From: Membranipora membranacea
Taxonomy: Eukaryota; Bryozoa; Gymnolaemata; Cheilostomatida; Membraniporidae
Assembly: GCA_914767715.1 (NCBI GenBank)
Contig: OU612075.1
Location: 17,608,001 to 17,672,000, forward strand
Direction: 5' to 3'
Length of the DNA: 64,000 bases
Shown: positions 12,741 to 23,523 of the stretch, one piece after another
Layout of the letters: each line of letters begins with the position of its first letter
Position numbering within the stretch: the stretch's first letter is position 1
Made by a program: the position numbers and the translations under genes
The notes under the pieces: model-generated
The model's input: only the letters and a program-made list of their open reading frames with translations
Told to the model about the DNA's origin: nothing
Database searches by the model: none

Positions 12741-14446
12741 TGATCATGTATGTGCATAAATGTAACATGTCAGCATACAACTCTCAACTTTACAGCAGAT
12801 CTCAGCATTTTTGCCACATTCTGAGGAAAAAAGTGATATAGGAATTTCACAATCATTATCACAATAAGTTTCCATTTACAGCACAACATCGCTTGATAGG
12901 AAAGCTCGTCCCCGGCAAACCACTATATTTTTTTGTAACTGTATATTTCATCAATAGAGTGTTTTTATAGGTTACAGAACATTTTGAACATCTTATTTTA
13001 TGTCCTGTATCATTTATTATAGGGATTTACTTGGTCGTTGATGTTGCCGTGCCACTTCTTATGAGCTATATTCAATCTTCTTTTCACACCGGCAGTGCTC
13101 AACAAGCTTTTCACACAAGTTCAGTAAGTAGAAGTTTGCATTCAGCTTTTGATCGAGAGGCGCAAGCGCATCAATTTTTATTGAACGCTCAGAATACTCA
13201 TACAGACATTATTACCAAGCCTGATTGATGAAACTCTCTCCTAGACTTATAGTAGGAGGTCAAATTAATGGTTCATAGTTTTGAGATCATCTGGTTGAGT
13301 TACAAAGATGTTACTGTTTCTTAAAAAGCAATATGTCAAACAAAGTGTTGCATTTGTGTTCCTAACAATTTTTTTGATCTTTTAGTTACAAATGGTGGTA
13401 TACAATTACCATTGATGTCTTTGTCTGTCTGACTTATATGCCACTGAAGATAGTTCCCTATGAAGTATCTCTTAATCTAGCAAGGTGAGCCATTCCCACC
13501 AGCTTCTCTCTATCTTTCCCTTTTCACAGTGTGAGATAGTATCTCAATATTTCTAAAGCTTACGTTGCTCTCTTGGATTGCGCAGACACGTCTGTTGTAT
13601 GCCTTAACAAACGGCTGACAGGTAGGGGGTAGGTGCAGCATAGTCTCGCCAATAAATACTTTTTGTGAGACAGCAAGGACACATGACGTTGTAGAAAATC
13701 AACGCTAAGAGCCTAACCATTGAAAAGATAGCCAGAATAGATGTATTGATGGCTAGCGCAACCAATGGGAGATCCTCTGTAAGGTACAGCAGGAAATTGC
13801 CAAAATTTTCTTTATCCCATCATTTCAATTGTTTACATATTTTTACTCTATACTTTTTCCAGACTGAGCGGATATGAAAAAGATAGTTTGGCTACACATG
13901 GAATTTTAGCTGGTCAGATAAACTTTGGGTATAATTTTGGTGCTTCATTAGCCCCTGCAATAGGAGGAGTTATCGTAGAAACATGGGGATTTGAGACAAG
14001 CACTGAAATAATAGCATGCTTGTTATCTTCTATGGTAAGTTTCCTTACCTTGCATCTGCAAAATGGATTCCGCAGCAGGTCCACCATCAATAACCACATC
14101 AGCCTCAGTGAATGCCTCCACTTCAACATGTAAATCTTAGAGAGAAGTAATATTATAGTGACTGGATGGCTGGCATGAAATTTTTTTTTAATTCTCCGCT
14201 GATCTGTTTGTCGGTTTGAGTGAGAATGGATTGGTACTTTCATTAAGTATTTCATTCTCTTCAACAGGGTTTTTTGATTGGTGTTTATCTGCTGGCAATG
14301 AGATGCCTAGGAAAACCTCCGAGGCCGAAGAATGATTGACAAAGGAGAGCAACGTTTGGATTTGTACCATTCCAGGAGGAGATGAACATCATTCAACTCC
14401 AACTTTATTGACAATTGTTTTTGTTTCTCTTAACTCTGTCATCACA

Positions 14447-14452
14447 AATAAA
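14447..14452 (+). promoter_or_regulatory. Poly(A) signal, transporter copy B
   Basis: AATAAA lies 108 bases after the TGA of copy B's last exon, the best placed poly(A) signal of the three copies. Confidence 0.5.
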
Positions 14453-14869
14453 ACCCAATTTTTACTGATTACCTTTATAAAATAATATTATACTTTGTAT
14501 TTTCTAAAAGATTTACTGGAGCTTTGTCGGCAAATTTTACGCTGTAAGGGTGTACGGAAAGTATACCTTGTTTATCCTACAAACATCAATCCCTGTACTT
14601 TCTTAGGATTGCAGTGTTTGTATTTATTTGGCTGTACAAACTTAATCTATTGCAGGTTTGAATGTGTGCCCTAGTATGGCCTTTATCTGGATCATTTACG
14701 CTCTATGCTCTGACATTTACTAAAATCTTTTTTTTTTCTGATTTGTTTCTATCATCATCAACCTCTGCGATGAAGCAGACATAGGCGTGACAGGAACAGT
14801 GTTGAAAAATACAGTTGCTCGACTGTTGTACACATACATACAAACTCTGAATAATGATGGGTAGCCTTC

Positions 14870-16450
14870 TAACTTGAATGTCAGGCTAAATTTTGTATAT
14901 TTATCAATGTTGATTTGTAACCTTCGATTGTTATGGCAAGATAGTTCAAATTTTAGACAAGTTTTTGTTCTTCAGGTGATGGGGATAATTTCACTGAAGG
15001 TGACATTTTCAAACTCAGAGGTGAAGGCAACATTTGCAGAGTGTTTGTCTGAATATCTATTTCGATACCCCTGATACTAATACTAATAATATACATGTTT
15101 AAAACAGGGATGTTGTAGGTTTTGCCAGTGTTATCTCTAGAACTGTCATAGTCTATCATTTTCAAGCATTTATTCTCACTTTTTAAAAATTCTTGTTTGA
15201 CATTTCGTTTGTTGTAAATAGTACCGGAGAACTGTATTCCAGATTTGAATGTATAGGCCAATGTACCAAAGCGTGGCTAATTGAGGTGTCAGAACTTTTC
15301 TATTACGTTGAAAGTTGGTCACTATTGGATAAAGCTTTTGTTGAATTTTACTGGTAAGAGATTTAAAATATAATTTGTTATCCAGAATCACACCTAAGTA
15401 CTCGATTTTGTCTGATTGTTTGAAAATTAAATTTGTAAAATTTAAGTTCCGGATCTTCTATGTTGTGTTTATATGAAATGATCATGACATCCGTTTTATC
15501 GCCGTTTAAAAAAAGGCAATTGTCACTGTGCCAACTGGATGCTTGGTGGATGTTTTTTTCCACAAGTTTTGTGGATGTGTCTGGGTGGGTTTTCCCCACT
15601 GGTGACTAGTAAGCAGTCATCAGCAAATGGATAACAATTTTTGAGCTCCATCAGATCATTTAGAAACATGCAAACATCAAAGGTCCAAGTACAGAACCCT
15701 GCTGCAAACCAGTTATTACATGACTGCACTCAGAGACACAACCATTAACTTTCATGGCCTGCTCTCAACTGGGAATATAATTTTTCATTAGATTTGACGC
15801 ATCAGCGTAGAAATTTGAAATCCGCGTACAGTTTTCTTGCAAGGATCTCATGGTTAACGCAATCAAACGAATACCAAGAGCAGAAACAGTGACAAATCTT
15901 TACTCGGACTTTGACAGCAGAGAACGAAATAATTGCTGACCATTAATGTTTGATCAGTTAGTGTACCATTTCTGAAACCAAATTGATGAGAGGCTATTAG
16001 ATCATTTAATTCTAGGTAACCGCATATTTGGTTACTCATGATCTTTTCCACGGCATTTCATTTAATATTGGCAATAGCAAAATTGGTCTATAATAATTTG
16101 GCAAAATTTTCTAGCCACTTTTGGAAATAGGAATTACTCAGGCCCTTTTATAAATGAAAGAAGGGATCTGATTCAATCCCCCAGTTTTAAGTGATTACAG
16201 TGTGTGAAGATATTTAGAGACTTCACCAAATTTTGGAAAACTGAAAAACCTGATCTTTATCACAGCCTGAGTAACCTTTGTTAGTTATTAGTTCATTGAG
16301 ATTTGCACCTATGCTAGAAAAATACCTATTTAGATATTCAGCGATCACTGGGCTTTCAAAAGTGGTGAAATTTTCAGATTCAATTTCTTGAATGACATTA
16401 TTGCCTTGACAATTTCTACCTTGGTAGATTTTTCGCTATTGGTTTAATGT
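14870..16450 (-). mobile_element. Decayed non-LTR retrotransposon
   Basis: Minus-strand fragments appear in order from high to low coordinates: QFGFRNGT near 15980, a PFADDCLLV block (YADD equivalent) near 15625, an LFLNGDKTDVMIISY block near 15500, and C-terminal text with LATLWYIGLY and GIQFSGTIYNKRN. Frameshifts separate each block. It lies between transporter copies B and C. Confidence 0.65.
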
Positions 16451-19400
16451 TTAATCATGAAGAACTGTTCTCATTGCTTTTTAAGGCTTGTTAGTTTAGA
16501 TGCCACTGGACAGCATATTAGATTTGGTTAAAAATGAAGTTATTATGGCTGCTTGATGGAAGAAGGTTGAAAGTGGTGTAATACACTAGCTAATCAGTCC
16601 CTCATAAACTCAATACTGCTTCAAAAGTTGCCTTTGCCTGTCAATCTGAAGAGAATGCAATGCAAATATATTATAACTTTTTCACATTTATGTAGAGAAA
16701 AACTTCTGCTGTTAAACATCATGAATACAGATGCATATTGCACCTGAAGCTGTAGGTCAACTCAAGCATCTAAGTCAGGAGGTGACAGTCGGAAAAGTGT
16801 ACACTTTTTCTTCGACTAATATGCTGTTTTTTTCTTGTTATGACAGCAAAATTTGTGAATAAAAATAACTATAGATAAGGTTTGCTATCCTCCCTAAGAG
16901 TTAAACAACATTTTTGCCATTCGGTGATGTTTCAAGAGTAGATTGATGCTGAGGAGGTTTCTCTCAACCCTGTGTATCCACCTTTCTTTCACTGGTTCCC
17001 AACTGATTGTTCATTGTCATCGTTTTCTGCAGAGCGAAGTTGAGGCATTGGTTTTCTCAGCATTTAGGCGTCTATGATTGTCCTTTTTTTGCAGTTTTGT
17101 ATTTGAAGTGGTTGTTGTTGCAGCTTTTGAGAGCAGATTAGCATGTGATAGTGCTTCAGTAATAATCATAATGATAATCATAAAAATAATAAACTTTTCA
17201 GTCATTACTTACACCATACAAATTGAGTAATAAAAATGGCTATACAGAGAGAAAATTCATAAGTGATAAAAATAACACTGTTGTTCCCTTTGTTAAGTGA
17301 GAAACAGATTGGCCTGTGTAGACAGCACAGTGTAGTTGGGTTGCGCCGAGTTCAACCTTCCTTGAGTGAGTGAGATAAGAATTTATAATATGGGTTCTAT
17401 GTGTGGACCACTTTCCAATTCACTCAACAGTTATAAGGAATGAGCTGCAGCTCTCTGGGTTATAAAACTTATTCAATATTTCAGCTCTGATGATACAGAA
17501 ACGTCAACAATGCCGTCCACATGTGAAACCTGGAGCTATGTGTATGCTTGCAGTCATTGACTACATAATATAGTGGCTGCTGAAAAGTCAAGCAGGTACA
17601 ATGCCTAATTCGTGTCAACAAGCCAGTATTACATAAAAATGAGTTAAAATGTGATTACTTATTGAATTACCCTGACCATTAAAACAAGGAGTTTACACAT
17701 TGATTAAAATTGAGATTAAATGAAAAGAATTCTTGATGATTTGAATGATTTAAAATATACTGCTGTTCCTATAAAATCTCACCTGAAATACAATACAATA
17801 TTATTGCCTCTGGATCGCTTCTCATTGTGAATACCAATGTTCGCCTGGAAAATTCAATAGATTTAGAACTATGTATACTGATGTAATCCACTCTAACTTT
17901 ACAGCTTTCAAATTCAAAATGATTTGCAAGATGTTCAGAAAGCACTGATCTGCTTGACGTTCAATTTGGAATCCTTCTTTCGGTGGTTCAAATTTAATTG
18001 TTTTACAAATGTCCTGCAGCCCATGATAAGTGTTTATCTTGTTGTATGTGTGACAAAACTTTGGCTGGCAGTTTCAATTTGACGATGTTGATTGGGATTG
18101 ACATAATTCTTTTTGCAGTCTCTAGGAATTTGGAGTTGCTAGCTTGGCGTACATGTGACACAGCTTTGGCTGGCAGTTTTAGTTTCACTTGGATGACATT
18201 GATCGAGTTTGGTATAGTGTCATTGCAGTATGTAGTAATTTACTTGTCTTTCCTTAGTATAATTATTAGGTGTGCTAGCAGCGGTAGATTAGTGCACTAA
18301 ATCCAGTCGGCCTTGCAATAAGAGATGTTCTCAAGTTGCATGAAAAGCCTGCCTAGTTGGTGACCTAGTATAGGGTATACAATATGATACATAATTCATA
18401 ATTTTGTTATGGTTGGAAGGTTTAGACGTTCAATTTATCAGATAAAAATGAAATATTATAAAATTCTGTTTTCCTTTTACAGTGACAACGCATATTTTAC
18501 TGACAGGCTGTATATTTTACATAATTTACAGTACAGGCTGTATCTACCATTACCACATTTTGACTTGGTGTACTATTTATGGGTGTCTGGTTGTTTTGAC
18601 TCCATAGTCCGAACTCCGATGTTCAATCTCCCCCTTGTTCTTAATGAGATGTAAGTGGAAATGGGCATTCGATTACAGATTACTTGTACCACATTCATAG
18701 TAAATAAGACCTGCATGGTTTCAACAAACAAGATTGCAGCGATACCTCTGTAGGAGTTTGTAGCTCCCACCATGTATCTTATCAGAATTCCATGGATTGA
18801 AAGAGGAGGTTTTTTGCCATAGAAAAAAAATGTAGTTTGGCACCAGTTGATCCTTTGCCGATCTGAGTTATTAGACAGGGTGTGAATTGCTTACAGAAAT
18901 TATTGAATATGGACCAGAGTTGAAAATTGGATAATATCTTGTATATGCTGCCTTGGTTAAAACTACTGATTCAGCTCCAATATTATATGTCTCAAACTCT
19001 TGACAACATAATGTTCAAAATATTACCTCAAATCCATGGATTGGTGGTACAAAACACAATAATATGGCTTGATGAGAAATTTCATCGGTATATGAATTTG
19101 TGTCAGTTACTGAATCTAGATAAAAATATTTTACGTTGTGTAATGTTTGATGTCCCAGCAGCAGTTGCCTTAAACTTAGGCTACGCTGCTATACAAAAAC
19201 TGTACGGGTGGTCAGCGGTTGCATCACTGAACTTTTAAACCAATCAAATGAAAGAATTCATTCCTACAACCTATGCATTTGGAGGTTCAGATATGTTTCC
19301 CCTAATCGCCAATATTATATCAATGCTTATTAAAACTGCTCACAAACAGATGGAAGAATTTTGCAACGCCAACTCCAACAAAATAAGAATGGCGTTTGAG

Positions 19401-19900
19401 GTTGTGTTATGTTATAATGTTATCTAGGTATGTATTTGATATTGTTCTAGGGGTTTAAATTCTTTACCACCTACAGGTAAACAGTGGGTATTTAGGCATT
19501 TATGTAAATTCTGATAACCAACTGTTATTGATAACTGCTGGGTGTCAGTATACAATTTACATTTTCCTTGATCATCTTCTGTCCTCAAATGCTGGATGCG
19601 TTGTCATCCTCAAATGCTGGATGCGTTGTCATCCTTAAGCACCGCTAACTGATCCCTAACGCCTATACTTTCTGCAATCCTGACATTTTATATTATTAAG
19701 AATCATAATATGAAAGTAACGCCAAGTGTAATATTTAAAGACTAAGTTTGAGGCTGCTATTTTGTATCACATCTTATTCTCCATACTTTATTCTATTATT
19801 TGAGCGATATCCAGCTTTAGAATCCAAATATTGAGGAAGTTATGGCCTCTCAAACTTCCAGGGTGATCACCTTCAATTGGCATTGGGAATCAGCGGGTAC
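16451..19900. other. Spacer without recognised gene
   Basis: No recognised coding region. There is an imperfect tandem duplication of a CTTTGGCTGGCAGTTT-containing segment, about 106 bases apart (18043-18181), and a 25-base unit (CCTCAAATGCTGGATGCGTT...) repeated twice at about 19582-19631. An open frame at 18927-19238 resembles nothing I know. The N-terminal exons expected for transporter copy C were not found here. Confidence 0.45.
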
Positions 19901-19904
19901 ACCG

Positions 19905-20195
19905 CGTGGGGCGTCATACTTATTATGAGTTATTCCACTAATAATCACACAGATAAGATGATCATCAAAATCCAGACCAAGGTGGGACTCGAACCCGGGT
20001 TTTGCATACCAGCAGGCAACGCTGCTACCATCGCACCACTAGATCAAACTCTATGAGCCTGTAGACAATATAGCTAAGCGCTAGCGGCGTTGCCAGCATT
20101 GCCATTAGGACCTGGGTTCGAGACCCTCTACATCCCTGAACATTTTGATCATCATCTTCATCTATTAGTATATCATAATAAGTATGGAGCGTAGC
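19905..20195. mobile_element. Head-to-head pair of tRNA-derived SINEs
   Basis: Two related SINE-like units meet head to head near 20068. The left one reads on the minus strand and contains GGGTTCGAGTCCC (B box). The right one reads on the plus strand and contains GGGTTCGAGACCC. Both continue into TTTTGATGATCATCTT-like bodies and end in ATAATAAGTATG. Together they form an inverted repeat able to fold into a hairpin. Neither tRNA-like head folds into a convincing functional tRNA. Confidence 0.6.
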
Positions 20196-20235
20196 AGAGT
20201 TGCAGTAAAACATAGTAATAAAACTGGCTTAGTAC

Positions 20236-20262
20236 CACCACCAACACCACCACCACCACCAC
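20236..20262. repeat. (CCA)n microsatellite
   Basis: A run of CCA/CAC triplets in non-coding DNA. Confidence 0.8.
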
Positions 20263-20675
20263 ATTGGTGCTCACTAATGCACAATTTTTAAATAGAAGAC
20301 AAGGACCAATTTATCAATGAATTTTCGAGTCATTGACCCCCGGGGAAATATAAAACAACTAATATAGAAGAGCGCGGGCAGAGAATTTACTCCACCTTGT
20401 AAGCGCTTAAAGTAATTTTTTAAAAAATCCTACAGTTCTGATTTTTCTCTGTTCTTTTCATTTTTACTTTTCGAAGCAAATATTTATACTGAATCTCGCA
20501 ACATGTATTCTTGTCTGTGATATGTATCGAATCAATCGTAGACCATTTACCACTTTTTTGTGCTACTATATAATATTATCTGGTTTGTCATTTCTTTATA
20601 GATATCAGTTATTAAACTGAAGCCTTTGTGTTTTCTTGGGAGCATCTCTTGTGGGGTGAGTATAATATTATTTTG

Positions 20676-20717
20676 GTGAGTAACATAGAGTTATTATAAT
20701 AACTCTATGGTGAGTAA
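20676..20717. repeat. 26-bp perfect palindrome with 8-bp direct repeats
   Basis: A perfect 26-bp palindrome (20684-20709; each arm CATAGAGTTATTA) is flanked on both sides by GTGAGTAA (20676-20683 and 20710-20717). An 8-bp duplication and CA...TG ends are the signature of hAT insertions. This could be a fully deleted hAT element reduced to its inverted ends. Confidence 0.7.
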
Positions 20718-21383
20718 TGAGGTGCTGTGAGCAACTAAGGGACTTAACACACTCATCATCAGTGTGAGAAGTGAGTAGGAACTGGTGGGAACTGAGTACC
20801 CACAAAGAAATTTAGAGGGGAACAGTTCCCCCTGATTTCTATGCAAATACTGTCTGCTTTGACGAGACATTGATCACATTATCTCTCAGCAATCATACTA
20901 TCACAGACTTATATTTCTACATAAATGTTATGTTCAACATGCATAGATTTGTTTAATTAATATAGTTACTGCAAAAAAATATTTCCTTTGGGCTGCATTG
21001 CAGCAAGTTGGGCTGCTTTCCAACCAGAGAGTTGAGTAACAACAAAGAAAAAAGTCCGCCTCAACCACTGCATCAAACCATGACGGTTTCAAAGTAAGAA
21101 AGACTATCTATATGCACCGATTTCCACACTCTTTGTAAGCTAATTAACAACCATCCAAAAATAGAGTAGAATATCACATCGACAATAAATAAATAACTAT
21201 ACAAGCAATGACGAAAGGGATACACAAATAATAATTATTTGTGAAAAAACTTTGTTGCTTTCACCAACAAACTATCATTTATCATCTTTTGCAGAGTATT
21301 TTATCATGTTCCTGATCAGCTGTTTTTTCCACTTTGCATGCTGTCTCGAATTATAGTAGGAAATGGTGCAGTCATGTTAACAA

Positions 21384-21822
21384 ATTAACAAATGGACAGA
21401 AATGCTAGATGAAAAGAACTGTCACGCTGTTCCTACCGCTTTCCTGGACATGTCAAATGCTTTTGACAGAATGGACAAAACAAAAGTAACAGAGATGCTT
21501 GCATCAAGTAGAGTTAACAAAAATCTAATCTCCGTTACTGTATATCGACTCACTGTCAACCGAGCACGGGACCATTGTTAAATACGCGGATACCAAACCA
21601 ACATGAAGAACTGTGCTCAGGTCAAAATGTCCTATCATCAAATACTGGCACAACTAAATGAATCTTTTTATTTTATCTGTGACTTATATTTTTATACATC
21701 ATGAGATTTTTTAAGCTCTCTCATTTTTTAAACACTTTCAACCTTATTGAATAGATCAGTAATGGATTTTTTCATCATTGTCTTAATCCTTGATCATTAA
21801 TAAAGCTCGTTATATAACTTTT
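21384..21822 (+). mobile_element. Retrotransposon fragment inserted in an exon of copy C
   Basis: Compared with copy B, the exon is interrupted after ATGTTAAC and resumes near TAAGTACTCTGATGG. The insert encodes VPTAFLDMSNAFDRMDK, a reverse transcriptase domain A block, near 21440-21480. It lacks the rest of the reverse transcriptase. Exact borders are uncertain by about 10 bases. Confidence 0.65.
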
Positions 21823-23490
21823 GCAATGCTAAGTACTCTGATGGTTACAACAAGTTTCAGTTCTTCTACAATTATTGGGAGTTTAATCTGTCCTTGGTGA
21901 TGTGGTTGGGATGTGTGGCATACTCATTTACAGCACAATGTGATAGCATACTTTTAGATTGAAATATGTACAAATACCCTCAAAGCTATAATTTTTCCAA
22001 GATTATGTTAACTTTGAACAATAATAGCGACATCTCAACCAAAGCATTTTAAAGTCAGACAATGACCACCAGTTTTAATTTGTGTAAGCTGGCTACATAT
22101 GTATGATTCAACTTTGCTAGTGATTCCCATATCTATGGTTGTTGAAGACTTCAGATAACCTCTTTAGATTATAAGATAGTAATATTGGATTGTATGATTA
22201 TGGCTATAGGGTATAAAAGAGGGAACTCTGGGTTTTGGATACATGGCCGGACCACCCGTAGGAATAGCAGTATTTAAGGTAATGTTTATCAGTGTATTTG
22301 GTTGAAAACAAAACATAAACAAACAAAGAAAACATAAACAAACATGTGAAATGAGTTTTTATGTTCATACTGTTCTATTTGCAACATTTGCTTACTGTAA
22401 ATAATTAAAAAAACGGCGTCTCTCACTTTGGGAGTTCTGCCATGTAATTTGCAACATTTTTAGAGTAAGGGAAAAGACTCCAATTTAGGTGTTTTTTATA
22501 CCTGTGAAGACAACTTTTCATGTTATTATCATAACTACAAGTAATTGGATAAGGCATTAACTAGTCTTCTTCAAATGGTTGGGGCTTTGATTTTGCAATT
22601 ATGACTGGAACCTTAGTATGACTTCTTGCTTAAACTGCAGTTCTTATGCGCTGTTTCACAAAAACCTTTATTCAACTCGTGTCCGAGTTTTTAGATATAC
22701 CTGATACTCGTGTTTACCTACCCGTCCAATAAATCATAACTTGATGGATCTCTAAGAGTTTTGATGATACTGTTTTTTTGTGATTCAGCTTGTAGCCAAA
22801 TGAACATGGACAGTTTAGTGCGATCCAAATAGAAATATAAGGATAAAGTTTCTGGTTGCAATCAAATGATTAGGCTGCATATTTAAGTCAGATCATCTCT
22901 TTCTTGTAGTATGATATCAGTGGATACTTCGCAGCTAAATTATATATAGTTGGAACTGGGGTTTACTCCATCTTTTAATCTTACCCATCTTAATAAGAAA
23001 GGTATGACACCATAAGATATGATATAAATAACATACAAGAAACGATATCAATAACAATATCCGTACACTTGAGACCAATGAATGCCCGTTTCCCCTTAAT
23101 CAAAAGCAAATTACTTACTTGGAGATCTTTGATTCCGTTTTGAACATGAGTGTTGGCAAGTGAGACAGTTTAGCTAGCAAATCACATTCAGCCTCTCTGC
23201 TTTCACATGACATCAGATTCCAGCGTCGCCACCATAATCTGTTATAAAAGAAACATAATTGTATGTAGCTGTGATTCTTGGATCACTTTATTATATCAGA
23301 TTCTTCGTTTATGTCTCACAGAGATTTACATGGTCATTGATGTTGCCTTGCCACTTCTTATGCGCTATATTAAACCTTCTCTTCACACCTGTAGTGCCCA
23401 AAAAACTTTTCACACAAGTTCATTAAGTACAAGTATAAATAAATTTTGCCAACTGATATATCTTGGATGCCCAAGGATGCTCATACAAGC

Positions 23491-23492
23491 AC

Positions 23493-23523
<31 letters not shown>
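23491..23523. repeat. (GAT)n microsatellite
   Basis: About eleven GAT/ATG triplets downstream of an exon of copy C, in intron-equivalent DNA. Confidence 0.85.

Larger units (their letters stand above)
5505..14339 (+). pseudogene. SLC18B1-like MFS transporter, copy B (decayed)
   Basis: Recognisable exons are about 5530-5631 (FPLCMLSQIIVGNGAVM, then TVAMTSTLM; matches the SLC18B1 helix with MTASSS), 8578-8646 (GTLAVGFMGGPAVG, the GPPVGG motif), 8855-8942 (IGGYVFYFTVIGG), 13023-13123, 13386-13484, 13863-14034 and 14268-14339. Borders are AG/GT and the last four have the same lengths as copy A. Lesions: the first exon is cut on its 5' side by the retrotransposon at 3957-5500; a TAG closes the exon ending at 8646, where copy C has AAG; and an in-frame TGA lies at 13062-13064. 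The expected exon(s) linking the two halves are missing between 8942 and 13023, where retrotransposon debris sits. The final exons are intact and a poly(A) signal follows at 14447. A functional product is unlikely. Confidence 0.72.

Noticed and set aside
18927-19238. 103-residue open frame
   Set aside because: It has no recognisable motif, splice partners or promoter, and lies in repeat-rich spacer.
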